From the NCBI GenBank assembly GCA_050945135.1, contig JBMNSJ010000002.1, positions 19,742 to 83,741 of the forward strand: 64,000 nt of DNA, in the 5' to 3' direction. The translations under genes and the position numbers were made by a program. Of the stretch, positions 35,083 to 46,333 are shown one piece after another (position 1 is the first letter of the stretch; every line of letters starts with the position of its first letter). Under the pieces are notes generated by a model that did not search any database, had not been told where the DNA came from, and worked only from the letters and a program-made list of their open reading frames with translations. This DNA comes from WRIS01 sp050945135 (GTDB lineage Bacteria; Actinomycetota; Coriobacteriia; Coriobacteriales; Eggerthellaceae).

Positions 35083-35850
35083 ATGAAAATCGTAGTAGCG
35101 GTAAAAGTCGTTCCTGATGATCAAGACATTGTTGTCGCGTCCGACCGTAACCTCGATTATTCGAAAGCTCATCAAATCATTAGCACCTATGACCTAAATG
35201 CTATTGAGGCAGCAGCTCAGACAGCTGAAGCCTGTGGCGCTAGTGTGGTGGCTATCTCTGCAAGCAAGAAAGCTGCAGATGATCTTAAGGTTAAGAAAAG
35301 CATCCTTTCCCGCGGTATCGATGAGTTATTCATGGTTGCCGACGATGCAATGGATGATGCAGAATCTCGCCCAACCGCGAAGGTTTTGCAGGCTCTTCTC
35401 GGACAAGTTGGCGATTATGACCTAATCCTTTGTGGTGACGGTTCAGCCGATAACTACGCTGGACAGGTAGACGTACAGCTTGCGTCACTGCTTGGTATCC
35501 CTGTAGTAAATGGCGTAACTGCACTTCGCGTTGAAGATGGCAAAGCTATCGTTGAGCGCACCTTTGACACTGAAGTCGAAGAGGTTGAGGTTAGTCTTCC
35601 AGCTATCGTTTCGGTTTCACCAGACATCGCTGTTCCTCGCATTGCGGGAATGCGCGAGATTCTTGCCGCAGGAAAGAAACCTGCTGCAATCCAGACGCTT
35701 GATGAGGTCGGCGTAAGCATTGACTCTGCCTTCCAGGTTGAAGAAGTTAAGGCTCCCGAACTTGCTGAGCGCAAAAATGAAATATTCGACATGTCCAAGG
35801 ATGGCGACTTCGATTCCTTCGTCGCTGTTGTCACTGAAGCACTTCGTTAG
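35083..35850 (+). CDS. etfB: Electron transfer flavoprotein beta subunit (FixA-like)
   Basis: A 255-residue adenine-nucleotide alpha-hydrolase-like protein. It begins M-K-I-V-V-A-V-K-V-V-P-D and has D-L-N-A-I-E-A-A and L-C-G-D-G-S-A-D-N-Y-A-G-Q-V, the nucleotide-binding segment of ETF beta. With EtfA it would shuttle electrons to or from the dehydrogenases on either side. AMP (classical) and FAD (bifurcating) types differ in this segment; I cannot decide which from the sequence. It follows the dehydrogenase by 55 bp and precedes etfA by 14 bp, so the three are probably co-transcribed. Confidence 0.92.
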   Translation: MKIVVAVKVVPDDQDIVVASDRNLDYSKAHQIISTYDLNAIEAAAQTAEACGASVVAISASKKAADDLKVKKSILSRGIDELFMVADDAMDDAESRPTAKVLQALLGQVGDYDLILCGDGSADNYAGQVDVQLASLLGIPVVNGVTALRVEDGKAIVERTFDTEVEEVEVSLPAIVSVSPDIAVPRIAGMREILAAGKKPAAIQTLDEVGVSIDSAFQVEEVKAPELAERKNEIFDMSKDGDFDSFVAVVTEALR

Positions 35851-35864
35851 AAAGGCGGTTGAGA

Positions 35865-36752
35865 ATGAAGGCATTAGTTATTGCAGAGTCAAGCGATGCG
35901 CAGAAGTTTCTGTGCGCGGGCGTCCGTTCTTTCGCTGATGAGGTTGCATTAGTCACTATTAAAGGCACTCCTGAAACAGGAATCGCCGATGTTGCTTACG
36001 ATGTTGAGCTTCCTGAGGGCGAGGCTCTCGAGAATGCTTTTGAGACAGTTCGCGATCTCTATGATGAGCTTGCACCAGGTGTTGTATTTATCGAAGCTGA
36101 TGTTCGCTTGAAGATTGTTGGCGGATTATTGGCTGCACATGCAGATACGAGCATTATCGTTGACGTTACTTCTTTCGAGGGTGAAGTCGCCGAGAGCATG
36201 TACTTTGGTGGTTTAGCTGCTAAGAAGCAGAAATCCACCGCTTCTGTGAAATTCTACATGCTCTCGGGCGCTTGTTTTGCTGATGTCGCTGCAAGTGGTA
36301 CCGATACGGTCAATAAACTTGCCTTTAAGGCTCCTGCAAACGGTCTCGTAGTTCGTGGAACCAAGCCAGTCGAGCAGGTTGGCGCTGACGTCACGAAGTC
36401 AAAGGTTGTCGTTGGTTGCGGCCGCGGTTTCGCTGAAGAATCAGAGCTCGACCTTGCACGCGATTTCGCTGCAAAGGTGAAGGGCGATCTTGCTTGTTCT
36501 CGTCCTCTTTCCGAGAACAACAAATGGATGGCCCGCAGTCTGTATCTGGGTGTTTCTGGAAAACAGATTTCTCCAAAGGTTTATTTTGCAGTGGGTATTT
36601 CTGGTCAGATGCAGCACATGGTTGGTGTTAGCGGCTCAGATGTTATCGTTGCGATCAACAAAGATCAAAACGCTCCCATCTTCAAGCAGGCTGACTACGG
36701 TATCATCGGCGATCTTAAAAAGATTCTCCCTGATATGACTGCCAAGCTCTAG
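35865..36752 (+). CDS. etfA: Electron transfer flavoprotein alpha subunit (FixB-like)
   Basis: A 295-residue FAD subunit. The C-terminal FAD domain has V-V-G-C-G-R-G-F, then A-C-S-R-P-L-S-E-N-N-K-W, and the family end V-G-I-S-G-Q-M-Q-H-M-V-G-V-S-G-S-D-V-I-V with N-K-D-Q-N-A-P-I-F-K-Q-A-D-Y-G-I-I-G-D. ATG 35865 was chosen with AAAGG 9 bp upstream; the frame also opens at a TTG 6 bp earlier. The N-terminal domain is short, as in FixB/YdiR. A strong terminator follows. Confidence 0.93.
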   Translation: MKALVIAESSDAQKFLCAGVRSFADEVALVTIKGTPETGIADVAYDVELPEGEALENAFETVRDLYDELAPGVVFIEADVRLKIVGGLLAAHADTSIIVDVTSFEGEVAESMYFGGLAAKKQKSTASVKFYMLSGACFADVAASGTDTVNKLAFKAPANGLVVRGTKPVEQVGADVTKSKVVVGCGRGFAEESELDLARDFAAKVKGDLACSRPLSENNKWMARSLYLGVSGKQISPKVYFAVGISGQMQHMVGVSGSDVIVAINKDQNAPIFKQADYGIIGDLKKILPDMTAKL

Positions 36753-36782
36753 ATATTTCTCGAAAAATATTGAGCATATAAG

Positions 36783-36817
36783 CTCCGGGTTTTGCATAGT
36801 TGCAAGCCCGGAGTTTT
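36783..36817 (+). terminator. Rho-independent terminator of the etf operon
   Basis: CTCCGGG (36783-36789) pairs with CCCGGAG (36807-36813), and the inner TTGCA/TGCAA extends the stem; TTTT follows. It closes the dehydrogenase-etfBA unit before lysR. Confidence 0.88.
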
Positions 36818-36937
36818 CTCATATAGAGCCGCTCGCGGTCTGTCATTTTGAGAACTCGGGTGTATAAATAAGGTTTTCGGTTATAATCGAACACACTAAC
36901 CCAGATTCGACCAGGTGAATCGTACGACGGAGGGCCC

Positions 36938-37867
36938 ATGAATCTGTCACAGCTCTACTATTTTCGAAAGCTAGCCGATTTGCAACATTATGCAAAGGCA
37001 GCAAAAGAACTCTATATTACCCAGCCCTCTCTTTCGAATGCGATTAGCTCGCTCGAAAACGAGCTGGGTGTTTCGCTTTTTCAGCGCACAGGCCGCAATA
37101 TCCAACTCACAAAGTGTGGCCAGGAGTTTCTCGATTATGTAGAAGCAGGGCTTGATCGCATCGATAAAGGTGTCGATATCATGAAAGAATATGCGGGCAC
37201 CAGCGAAGGCGGAAAAGTTGATCTTGGTTGTATTATTACCGTTCAAACCGATTATGTGCCTCGTTTGATTACTCGCTTCAAATTCGAAACTGGGACGAGC
37301 GCTACCTTTAACGTTCGTGAAGATCCCAGCTTGCCACTGATGCACGATTTAAAAGATGGCATCTATGATGTAATTTTTGCTTCGAAAAGCGATACTGATC
37401 CGCTGCTGTCTTACACGCCTATCCTCACGCAACAAGTTATTGTTGCCATGAATTCGTCATCTCCCTTAGCAAAAAAGGAATACATCGTACCTGAAGATTT
37501 GCGAGGTCACTCGCTTATTTCATATAGCGATACCATTCCTTTGGGAAAAGCAGTAAAAGAGATGCTCGATAAACTAAACGTCGGGCGCATTAATTACAAC
37601 TACCTCGATGAATCGATTCTCGCAGGATTTGCCATGCACGGTGTTGAGGCTGCGGTCATGCTTGATACCTTCTTTTTAAAGAGCGTTGATGGAATCGAAG
37701 TGCGTCCTTTAGTAAACAACCTAAAAGAGAAGAAAACTTTCCATCATCGTATTTATATGATTCATGACCAAAGAAATTACCATCCTCGATGCGTAGATCA
37801 TTTCATTGATTATGTGGTCGAATCGCATTCTCTCAAGGAAGATCCGAGCAAAATATATATCGATTAA
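36938..37867 (+). CDS. LysR-family transcriptional regulator
   Basis: A 309-residue regulator. The N-terminal winged HTH reads L-Y-Y-F-R-K-L-A-D ... A-A-K-E-L-Y-I-T-Q-P-S-L-S-N-A-I-S-S-L-E-N-E-L-G, followed by L-F-Q-R-T-G-R, and residues 90-300 are a periplasmic-binding-protein-like effector domain. It lies on the same strand just after the etf terminator with its own RBS (ACGGAGGGCCC), and is the nearest regulator of the acyl-CoA/etf genes. The dyads at 33644-33824 are candidate sites for it (inference). Effector unknown. Confidence 0.9.
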   Translation: MNLSQLYYFRKLADLQHYAKAAKELYITQPSLSNAISSLENELGVSLFQRTGRNIQLTKCGQEFLDYVEAGLDRIDKGVDIMKEYAGTSEGGKVDLGCIITVQTDYVPRLITRFKFETGTSATFNVREDPSLPLMHDLKDGIYDVIFASKSDTDPLLSYTPILTQQVIVAMNSSSPLAKKEYIVPEDLRGHSLISYSDTIPLGKAVKEMLDKLNVGRINYNYLDESILAGFAMHGVEAAVMLDTFFLKSVDGIEVRPLVNNLKEKKTFHHRIYMIHDQRNYHPRCVDHFIDYVVESHSLKEDPSKIYID

Positions 37868-37997
37868 GATAAACATGCTGCCTGAAAATAAAAGCTAAGC
37901 GCGAGTAAGCATGCTTAGACGAATGTTTAAACATTCGATTGTCGGAGCCTGTTCTGGCTCAATAACATGAAATATCCACAGTTCAAAAACTTTTTTC

Positions 37998-38026
37998 TTG
38001 ACTCATTTGACACGCCATACTATTTT
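37998..38026 (+). promoter_or_regulatory. Candidate rpoBC promoter
   Basis: TTGACT (37998-38003) and TATTTT (38021-38026) are 17 bp apart, 56 bp before the rpoB start. A TTGACA at 38007-38012 overlaps the spacer, without a good partner. Confidence 0.45.
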
Positions 38027-38081
38027 ATGAAGTTGCGATTTTTTGCAGATTTGCGTATTCTCATGAAGGAGGACAAGCCTC

Positions 38082-41000
38082 GTGGCTAAAGGAAAAAAGC
38101 AAGCCCCTACCAGCCTTTATAGGGATCGTAAAAGCTTTGCTAAGACGCCCGACGTAATGGACGTTCCCAATCTGATTTCTATCCAGGTCGACAGTTTCGA
38201 ATGGTTTAAGAAAGAAGGCTTGGCACAAGCTTTTGCGGATATCAGTCCTATCGAAAGCAGTACGAAGGACATGAGCGTCGAATTCGGCAAGCACGAATTC
38301 GGAGATCCTAAGTTTAGTGTTGATGAATGTAAAGAAAAAGATGTTTCGTATCAAGCACCTCTCTTTGTAGAGATTAGATTCATCAATCGTGAAACCGGTG
38401 AGATTAAAGAACAAGACGTGTTCATTGGTGATTTCCCGCTGATGACCCCTCGTGGTACCTTCATCATTAATGGTACCGAGCGCGTTGTAGTATCTCAGCT
38501 GGTTCGTAGCCCGGGCGTTTATTTTGCCTCCGAGCGCGACAAGACTTCTGACAAGATAATTTTTAACTCTAAGGTTATTCCTTCTCGCGGAGCTTGGCTT
38601 GAGTTCGAAACTGACAAGCGCGATATTTTGTCAGTCCGCATCGATCGCAAGCGTAAGCAGCCCGCCACGCTTCTCGTAAGAGCGCTAGGATTAGCTGAGA
38701 CACGCGAAGAGATTATCGATCTTTTAGGCGAAGACGAAATGGTGCTTCGCACGCTTGATCGCGATCCTGCTACTACTAAAGAAGAATCATTGATCGAGCT
38801 CTATAAGCGCTTCCGTCCTGGTGAGCCTCCAACAATCGACTCAGCTCGTACCTTGCTTGAGGGATTGTTTTTCAACGAGCAGCGCTATGATCTTGCTAAG
38901 GTTGGTCGTTACAAGATTAATAAAAAGCTTGGCTTTGATCCCGATAATGAAAGCTCGACACTTACTGAAGAAGACATCGTGCGCACCATGCGCTACATTG
39001 TTGGACTTCATGCAGGTGCCGAAGGCTTCGCAACCGACGATATCGACCATTTCGGCAATCGTCGCATCCGCACCGTAGGCGAACTCATTCAAAACCAGTT
39101 CCGCATCGGTCTTTCTCGCATGGAGCGTGTAGTGCGTGAGCGTATGAGCATGCAAGAGCCTGATGAAATTACTCCTCAGAGCTTGGTTAACATTCGCCCG
39201 ATTGTGGCATCCATTAAAGAGTTCTTTGGTTCTTCTCAGCTTTCTCAGTTTATGGACCAAACCAATCCTGCCGCTGGAATCACGCACAAACGTCGTCTTT
39301 CCGCTCTAGGACCTGGTGGTCTTTCGCGTGAGCGCGCAGGATTCGAAGTTCGCGACGTTCATACTTCACATTACGGACGTATGTGTCCGATTGAGACCCC
39401 TGAAGGACCCAACATTGGTCTCATTGGCTCACTTGCTACCTATGCTCGCGTAAACCCTTATGGTTTCATTGAGACGCCTTACCGTCGCGTTGTTGATGGA
39501 AAGGTTACCGATGAGGTTGATTATCTAACGGCAGACGAGGAAGAAAACTACACCATTGCCCAGGCAAACGATGAGTTTGATCCAGAGACTCGCGTATTTG
39601 GACATCTTGATGATGATGATGGCACCTTTACGCCTGCTGCCCGTGTTCTTTGTCGCACAAAAGATAGCAGTGGTACCTACGGAGAGCCCGATGAAGTAAT
39701 TCCTTCTCGCGTCGATTACATGGACGTATCTCCTCGACAGATGGTATCAGTTGCAACCTCGCTGATTCCGTTCCTTGAGCACGACGACGCAAACCGCGCG
39801 CTTATGGGATCAAACATGCAGCGCCAGGCAGTTCCGCTTCTGCGCCCTTCTGCTCCTTTGATTGGTACAGGCATCGAGCATCGCATCGCTGTTGACTCTG
39901 GCGAAATTATGGTTGCTCAGCGTCCTGGTACCGTCGATTACGTAGACTCTCAGACCATCATCGTATTAAATGATGAGGGCGAATATGACGAGTATCTCAT
40001 TCCTAAATTCCAACGCTCCAATCAGAGCGGATGCGTAAACCATCGTCCACTCGTTCGTAAGGGTGATGAGGTAAGCGCTGGCGATGTTTTGGCAGATGGT
40101 CCATCTTGTGATGGAGGAGAGCTTGCTCTCGGACAAAACTTACTTATCGCGTATATGCCATGGGAAGGATATAACTACGAGGACGCTATCATCGTTTCCG
40201 AGCGCGTCGTTGCAGAAGACCTCCTGACGAGCATTCATATCTCAGAATATGAAATCGATGCACGCGACACCAAGCTTGGACCCGAGGAAATCACTCGTGA
40301 GCTTCCAAATACCTCTGACGACATGATTTCTGATCTTGATGCCGATGGTATTATCCGCATCGGTGCTGAGGTGTTCCCTGGCGATGTATTGGTTGGTAAA
40401 GTCACTCCTAAGGGCGAGACAGAGCTAACTGCTGAAGAGCGTTTACTTCGTGCAATTTTCGGTGAGAAAGCACGTGAGGTCCGCGATACTTCGCTTAAGG
40501 TTCCTCATGGTTCGGGTGGTCGCGTTATCGGCGTAAGCCGCTTCTCCCGCCTCGATGGAGACGAACTTGCTCCTGGCATCAATGAGCTCGTGCGTGTGTA
40601 TGTTGCTCAAAAGCGTAAAATCCAGCAGGGCGATAAGCTCTCCGGTCGTCATGGTAATAAGGGTGTTATCTCACGTATTCTTCCTGTTGAGGATATGCCC
40701 TATTTGGCAGACGGAACGCCTATTGACGTTATCTTAAATCCACTGGGCGTACCTTCACGTATGAATGTTGGTCAGCTGCTTGAATGCCACTTGGGCTGGG
40801 CCGCTAAGGTGGGTTGGTCTGACGACGAGAACTCTGATGAGGCTGTTGATGGTCCTATCCATATTGCAAGCCCGGTATTTGACGGCGCAACTGAAAAAGA
40901 GATTTCAGACGCAATTGAGAAGGCTAATCGCAATCTGATTAATATCAACCATCAAGAATTTGGCGATAAGGCTCGTGACGAGTTTGTTCCTCAGCTTTCT

Positions 41001-41699
41001 CGCACCGGTAAAGCTGTTCTTTTCGATGGACGTACTGGCGAGCGATTCCGTGAGCCAATTACGGTTGGTCAAAGCTATATCCTCAAACTTGGTCACATGG
41101 TAGACGACAAGATTCACGCTCGCTCAACCGGTCCATACTCTCTCATTACGCAGCAACCTCTGGGTGGTAAAGCCCAATTCGGCGGTCAGCGTTTCGGAGA
41201 GATGGAAGTGTGGGCGCTCTACGCATATGGCGCATCGAATGTGTTGCAGGAGATTCTTACGGTTAAGTCCGACGATACTTCCGGCCGCGTGAAGTCGTAT
41301 GAGGCAATTGTTAAGGGAGAAAATATTCCTGATCCTGAAGTGCCAGAGTCCTTTAAGGTTCTTGTGAAAGAAATGAAATCACTGTGCTTGAACGTCGAGC
41401 TTGAAGGTGAAGATCGCACGGTTCGCGATGTGAGCTCCGAAGAAGACATGGAAGATGCGGATGCAGCTTTATTAGCCGCTCTACGTGCTGATGCCAAAAA
41501 GACCGAGGAAGAATCTCGCGATGTCTTGGCTGATATGAGTCTTGATCTGGGAGACCTTATGGCTGACGTGAAAAACATCGTTGGTGATGCAAATGAGCTC
41601 ATCGGCGGAAGCGTTAGTGAGCTAAATAATGAAGATGGAAATGAGTTGATAGGCGGTAATGATATCAATGATCTTATCGGTGATGGAGAGGAGAACTAA
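38082..41699 (+). CDS. rpoB: DNA-directed RNA polymerase beta subunit
   Basis: The 1205-residue beta subunit, of actinobacterial length. Visible blocks are the rifampicin region ([15 protein letters not shown] and [14 protein letters not shown]), [31 protein letters not shown] and the C-terminal clamp F-G-E-M-E-V-W-A-L. From about residue 1105 a lineage-specific acidic tail ends with three N-x-L-I-G repeats. The GTG start follows AAGGAGG. rpoC begins at the last base of the stop codon, so the two are coupled. In the S-Q-F-M-D-Q-T-N region I see no classic resistance change. Confidence 0.97.
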   Translation: MAKGKKQAPTSLYRDRKSFAKTPDVMDVPNLISIQVDSFEWFKKEGLAQAFADISPIESSTKDMSVEFGKHEFGDPKFSVDECKEKDVSYQAPLFVEIRFINRETGEIKEQDVFIGDFPLMTPRGTFIINGTERVVVSQLVRSPGVYFASERDKTSDKIIFNSKVIPSRGAWLEFETDKRDILSVRIDRKRKQPATLLVRALGLAETREEIIDLLGEDEMVLRTLDRDPATTKEESLIELYKRFRPGEPPTIDSARTLLEGLFFNEQRYDLAKVGRYKINKKLGFDPDNESSTLTEEDIVRTMRYIVGLHAGAEGFATDDIDHFGNRRIRTVGELIQNQFRIGLSRMERVVRERMSMQEPDEITPQSLVNIRPIVASIKEFFGSSQLSQFMDQTNPAAGITHKRRLSALGPGGLSRERAGFEVRDVHTSHYGRMCPIETPEGPNIGLIGSLATYARVNPYGFIETPYRRVVDGKVTDEVDYLTADEEENYTIAQANDEFDPETRVFGHLDDDDGTFTPAARVLCRTKDSSGTYGEPDEVIPSRVDYMDVSPRQMVSVATSLIPFLEHDDANRALMGSNMQRQAVPLLRPSAPLIGTGIEHRIAVDSGEIMVAQRPGTVDYVDSQTIIVLNDEGEYDEYLIPKFQRSNQSGCVNHRPLVRKGDEVSAGDVLADGPSCDGGELALGQNLLIAYMPWEGYNYEDAIIVSERVVAEDLLTSIHISEYEIDARDTKLGPEEITRELPNTSDDMISDLDADGIIRIGAEVFPGDVLVGKVTPKGETELTAEERLLRAIFGEKAREVRDTSLKVPHGSGGRVIGVSRFSRLDGDELAPGINELVRVYVAQKRKIQQGDKLSGRHGNKGVISRILPVEDMPYLADGTPIDVILNPLGVPSRMNVGQLLECHLGWAAKVGWSDDENSDEAVDGPIHIASPVFDGATEKEISDAIEKANRNLININHQEFGDKARDEFVPQLSRTGKAVLFDGRTGERFREPITVGQSYILKLGHMVDDKIHARSTGPYSLITQQPLGGKAQFGGQRFGEMEVWALYAYGASNVLQEILTVKSDDTSGRVKSYEAIVKGENIPDPEVPESFKVLVKEMKSLCLNVELEGEDRTVRDVSSEEDMEDADAALLAALRADAKKTEEESRDVLADMSLDLGDLMADVKNIVGDANELIGGSVSELNNEDGNELIGGNDINDLIGDGEEN

Positions 41700-44600
41700 T
41701 GGCGGAATTTGACGTTAATAATTTCGATGCATTGCGTATCTCCCTTGCCAGTGCCGAAGATGTAAGAAGCTGGTCTCGAGGAGAAGTTAAAAAGCCAGAG
41801 ACCATCAACTATAGAACGCTCAAGCCAGAAAAGGATGGCCTGTTCTGCGAGAAGATTTTTGGTCCTACCAAGGATTGGGAATGTGCTTGCGGAAAGTACA
41901 AGCGCGTCCGTTTTAAGGGCATTGTTTGCGAACGTTGCGGTGTTGAAGTTACCCGTTCACGCGTACGTCGTGATCGCATGGGACATATTGAGCTTGCTGC
42001 TCCGGTCTCGCACATTTGGTATTTCAAGGGTTCCCCTTCGCGCCTGGGTTATCTTTTAGACATCGCGCCAAAAGAGCTTGAGAAAGTACTCTACTTTGCT
42101 TCCTCAATCGTGACCTCTGTTGATAAAGAGGCTCGCGAAGAGGATGTCGACGAATTACGCGACGAGTTGGCAGCCGATCTTGAAGAGTTGGATGCAGAGC
42201 GCGACCGCCTCATCGAGGCAACACGCAAGCTTTCAAGCGACTACGCTCCCGAAGACGACGAGTTTGTTGACGACGAACTCGACGACGATCGCTTGACACC
42301 TGAAGAAGCCGAAGAAGAAGTGGCTGACATCTACGAAGAGTTCAACGAGCGCAAAGCTTTGCGCACGGATGCCTTCGATGCCTTTATGAAGATTGAGCCA
42401 AAGCAATTGGTTCCTGATGAGGGTCTATATCGTGAGATGCGCCTGAATTACAGCGAGTATTTCAAAGGCGGAATGGGTGCTGAGTCGATTCGCGATTTAC
42501 TTGATGAAATTGAGCTTGAGAAGGTTGCAGAAGAGCTTCGCGAGACTATTTCGACAGGAAAAGGTCAGAAACGTGCAAAAGCTATCAAGCGTCTTAAGGT
42601 AGTCGATGCGTTCTTAAAGAGCGCCAACAAGCCTTCCGATATGGTGCTAGATGTAATCCCGGTTATTCCTCCAGATTTGCGCCCGATGGTTCAGCTCGAT
42701 GGTGGACGCTTTGCAACAAGCGACCTCAATGACCTGTATCGTCGCGTGATAAACCGCAACAATCGCCTCAAGCGTCTCCTTGATTTGGGTGCTCCTGAGA
42801 TTATCGTTAACAACGAAAAGCGTATGCTTCAAGAAGCAGTTGACTCTCTCTTCGATAACGGTCGCCGTGGTCGTCCGGTAACGGGCCCAGGCAATCGTCC
42901 GCTGAAGTCAATCTCTGACATGCTTAAAGGTAAGCAAGGTCGCTTCCGTCAAAACCTTCTTGGTAAGCGTGTTGACTACTCGGGTCGTTCGGTTATCGTG
43001 GTTGGTCCGCAGCTCAAGTTTCATCAGTGCGGCCTTCCTTCCCAGATGGCACTTGAGTTGTTCAAGCCTTTCGTTATGAAGCGTTTAGTCGAGCTTGAGT
43101 ATGCTGCAAATATTAAGGCTGCTAAGCGTGCCGTTGATCGTGGCGCAAGTTATGTTTGGGACGTCTTAGAAGAGGTCATTACCGAACATCCAGTGCTTCT
43201 CAACCGCGCACCCACCTTGCACCGCTTGGGCATTCAGGCTTTCGAACCCGTGCTGGTAGAAGGTAAAGCTATTCGCTTGCATCCGCTTGTATGTACCGCA
43301 TTTAATGCTGACTTCGACGGCGACCAAATGGCTGTTCATGTGCCGCTTTCAAACGAGGCTCAAGCTGAAGCACGTATCTTAATGCTTTCCTCGAACAATA
43401 TTAAATCTCCAGCTCATGGTAGGCCAATGACCGTGCCAACGCAGGATATGATTATCGGATTGTATTATCTGACTGCTGCACGTGACGGTTTCCCGGGCGA
43501 GGGTCGTTCATTCATCGATTTCGATGACGCAATGAACTGCTACAATGCACGCGCCGAACTTGATTTGCAGGCAAAGATTTGGGTTCGTCTTTCAAAAGAC
43601 ACTCAGGTTGCACATGCCTTTGATCAGTTTGAAGAGCACGCTCAAGGCGAGCGCATTGAAACTACCATTGGACGCATTCTGTTTAACGATGAGCTTCCTG
43701 ATGACTATCCTTTCCTTAACTACGAGATGAACAAAAAAGAAGTTGGTCTTCTCGTTGAGGATTGCTGCTCTCGCTACGACCTTTCAGATATTCCTGCAAT
43801 CCTTGACGGCTTGAAGGATGCTGGGTTCCACTATGCAACGCGCGCTGGTGTTACCGTATCGGTTTACGATGCTACCGTGCCACCTGCTAAAAAGGAAATT
43901 CTTGCGAAGTATGACGACAAAGTTGCTGCAATCGATGAGGATTATGAGCTTGGCTTGATGTCGGTAGACGAGCGCCACAAGCAGGTTGTTGATATCTGGA
44001 ACATGGCTAATGAAGAGGTTGGCGAAGCAATGGCTGACAACTTCGATAAGTTCAATCCGATTTACATGATGGCACTCTCAGGTGCTCGAGGTAATATCAA
44101 GCAGATTCGTCAGCTTGCAGGTATGCGTGGTCTTATGTCTGACCCGAAGGGTGAGATTATCGACCGTCCAATTAAGGCAAACTTCCGCGAGGGTCTCTCA
44201 GTTCTTGAGTACTTTATCTCGACACACGGTGCTCGTAAGGGTCTTGCTGATACCGCACTCCGTACGGCTGACTCTGGATACCTCACACGCCGCTTGGTTG
44301 ATGTTGCTCAAGACGTCATCATTCGTGAGATTGATTGCGAAACTACCGATGGTGTTATGTATTCCCTCTACGACGAAAAGGGAGAGCTTGACGAAAACCT
44401 CATTGGTCGTTGTCTTCTTGAAGACGTCAAAGACAAGAAGGGTGAAACCATCTTGCCGGCAGGGGAGTATGTCTCTCATATGGATCAGCTTGTTAAGATG
44501 CAGGCTGAAGGTATCGATGAAGTCATGATTCGCACGGTTATGACCTGTCATGCCGATATCGGAGTATGCCAGAAGTGCTATGGCTGGGATCTTGCAATGT

Positions 44601-46108
44601 CGCGCCCCGTTAATATCGGTACTGCAGTTGGTATCATTGCTGCTCAGTCGATTGGCGAGCCTGGAACTCAGTTAACCATGCGTACCTTCCATACTGGTGG
44701 TGTCGCTGGTGAAGACATCACGCACGGTCTCCCTCGCGTTACTGAGCTTTTCGAGGCTCGTAAGCCAAAAGGTCAGGCAGTGCTTGCAGAAATCGCTGGA
44801 ACACTTCAGATTTCTGGAGATAAGCAAAACAAGACGCTTACCATTCATGACGATCAGGGAAATGTTCGCGAGTATGTTATCTCGGCGCGCGCTCAGATGC
44901 TTCCTGGCGTTACTGATATGAGCCAAGTTAAGGTTGGTCAACAGCTCACCAAGGGTTCAGTAAACCCACACGACCTGTTGCGTTTGACCGATCCTAATAC
45001 CACGCTTCGCTATATCGTCAGCCAGGTTCAGGGTGTATACGTGAGCCAGGGTGTAGACATCAACGACAAGCATATCGAAGTTATCGCTCGTCAGATGCTT
45101 CGCAAGCTCGCTGTTATCGATGCTGGTGAATCAAATTATCTTCCTGGTCGCCAGGTCAACCGCTTTGAGTTCGAGAAGACAGTTAATCAGCTGGTTGTTG
45201 ATGGCAAAGAGCCACCCGTTGGACAGCCATTGTTGCTTGGTATCACCAAGGCATCTCTTGCAACTGATTCATGGCTTTCTGCTGCATCTTTCCAAGAGAC
45301 CACCAAGGTGCTCACCGACGCTGCAATTGAGGCAAAGACCGATCGTTTGGCTGGACTCAAAGAAAACGTTATTATCGGTAAGCCAATTCCTGCTGGAACC
45401 GGACTTTCTCGCTATCGCAAAGTTGGACTTACCTACAAGGGTCGTCCTGTTGATCGTGTTGCCGGTGATAATCTTCCCGATTTTGCACCGGAGGCTCTCC
45501 GCTCTATCGAAGAGCTTTTACCACAACCTCAGGATTGGTCGCTTGATAGCGATAGCTACCTCAACATGGGTGTTAACTACGGTAATTACTACAATGGCGT
45601 TAGTGCTGGACATGGCGCCCATAATCTTACCGATGAAGAGGCACGTCTCTATGTATATGACGATCTTGGAGTATCCCAGCGCTGGGCAAACAAATTCTCT
45701 GAGGCTGGCATCGAGACCGTTGCTGATCTTGTTGGTCATACCGAGGAGGACCTGCTACGTATCGAGGGTATTGGAGTTAAGGCCATCGAAGAGCTCAAAG
45801 AAGGCTTGGTTGAGCATTCTTTGATTCATGTGATTGAAGACGATTTCTCGGCCTCAAGTGATGACATGAGCCAGCTTCTCGATATGGTGTTCTCGCCCGA
45901 TGTTACGATTCTTATTGGTGGTGACGAACCTGCAACTTTCAACACCGATGGTGAAGATATGCTAGGCGAGGCTTTGCCACCGCGTTCGTATCAACGAAAC
46001 CTTGAAGAGCTTGATGCGATTTTAGGAACTGTTGGGGTTTCTGGATTTGGAACTACTGATTTGAGTGAAGAAGCCAGTCAGCCCAACACACAGGATGATG
46101 AAGAGTAA
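41699..46108 (+). CDS. rpoC: DNA-directed RNA polymerase beta' subunit with C-terminal alpha-CTD-like HhH domain
   Basis: The 1469-residue catalytic subunit. The N-terminal zinc site is C-A-C-G-K ... C-E-R-C-G, the active site [10 protein letters not shown] binds magnesium, and a second zinc site is [11 protein letters not shown]. Residues about 140-240 are the acidic coiled insertion common in Actinobacteria. After the conserved core ends (about 1290) an extra domain appears, residues 1320-1376, with the helix-hairpin-helix pattern of the alpha subunit C-terminal domain, then an acidic tail of about 90 residues. The start overlaps the rpoB stop, and a terminator follows the gene. Confidence 0.97.
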   Translation: MAEFDVNNFDALRISLASAEDVRSWSRGEVKKPETINYRTLKPEKDGLFCEKIFGPTKDWECACGKYKRVRFKGIVCERCGVEVTRSRVRRDRMGHIELAAPVSHIWYFKGSPSRLGYLLDIAPKELEKVLYFASSIVTSVDKEAREEDVDELRDELAADLEELDAERDRLIEATRKLSSDYAPEDDEFVDDELDDDRLTPEEAEEEVADIYEEFNERKALRTDAFDAFMKIEPKQLVPDEGLYREMRLNYSEYFKGGMGAESIRDLLDEIELEKVAEELRETISTGKGQKRAKAIKRLKVVDAFLKSANKPSDMVLDVIPVIPPDLRPMVQLDGGRFATSDLNDLYRRVINRNNRLKRLLDLGAPEIIVNNEKRMLQEAVDSLFDNGRRGRPVTGPGNRPLKSISDMLKGKQGRFRQNLLGKRVDYSGRSVIVVGPQLKFHQCGLPSQMALELFKPFVMKRLVELEYAANIKAAKRAVDRGASYVWDVLEEVITEHPVLLNRAPTLHRLGIQAFEPVLVEGKAIRLHPLVCTAFNADFDGDQMAVHVPLSNEAQAEARILMLSSNNIKSPAHGRPMTVPTQDMIIGLYYLTAARDGFPGEGRSFIDFDDAMNCYNARAELDLQAKIWVRLSKDTQVAHAFDQFEEHAQGERIETTIGRILFNDELPDDYPFLNYEMNKKEVGLLVEDCCSRYDLSDIPAILDGLKDAGFHYATRAGVTVSVYDATVPPAKKEILAKYDDKVAAIDEDYELGLMSVDERHKQVVDIWNMANEEVGEAMADNFDKFNPIYMMALSGARGNIKQIRQLAGMRGLMSDPKGEIIDRPIKANFREGLSVLEYFISTHGARKGLADTALRTADSGYLTRRLVDVAQDVIIREIDCETTDGVMYSLYDEKGELDENLIGRCLLEDVKDKKGETILPAGEYVSHMDQLVKMQAEGIDEVMIRTVMTCHADIGVCQKCYGWDLAMSRPVNIGTAVGIIAAQSIGEPGTQLTMRTFHTGGVAGEDITHGLPRVTELFEARKPKGQAVLAEIAGTLQISGDKQNKTLTIHDDQGNVREYVISARAQMLPGVTDMSQVKVGQQLTKGSVNPHDLLRLTDPNTTLRYIVSQVQGVYVSQGVDINDKHIEVIARQMLRKLAVIDAGESNYLPGRQVNRFEFEKTVNQLVVDGKEPPVGQPLLLGITKASLATDSWLSAASFQETTKVLTDAAIEAKTDRLAGLKENVIIGKPIPAGTGLSRYRKVGLTYKGRPVDRVAGDNLPDFAPEALRSIEELLPQPQDWSLDSDSYLNMGVNYGNYYNGVSAGHGAHNLTDEEARLYVYDDLGVSQRWANKFSEAGIETVADLVGHTEEDLLRIEGIGVKAIEELKEGLVEHSLIHVIEDDFSASSDDMSQLLDMVFSPDVTILIGGDEPATFNTDGEDMLGEALPPRSYQRNLEELDAILGTVGVSGFGTTDLSEEASQPNTQDDEE

Positions 46109-46121
46109 TCACTGATAGTCT

Positions 46122-46150
46122 GAAGGGGTGCCAAGTGCACCCCTTCTTGT
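46122..46150 (+). terminator. Rho-independent terminator of rpoBC
   Basis: GAAGGGGTGC (46122-46131) pairs perfectly with GCACCCCTTC (46137-46146) around loop CAAGT, followed by TTGT. The T run is short, but the stem is strong. Confidence 0.8.
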
Positions 46151-46333
46151 AGCTGGTTTAGTCGTTTTGCAAACAGCAAAAACCGACACCGTGAAGAGTT
46201 GAAGTATCTGATGTGGCCTCGTGGGCGTCGGCATTCGCGAAGGAAGAGTGCCTGGCGGTGAGAGTAAGACAATCTTGGATGCTGCAGTACTTCTCGCTGA
46301 ACTTGTTAGACCAGCGATAGAAAGAGTTTGAAG

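Noticed and set aside
39220..39320. Rifampicin-resistance change in rpoB
   Set aside because: The region reads [15 protein letters not shown] ... H-K-R-R-L-S-A-L, with the susceptible-type residues at the usual sites.
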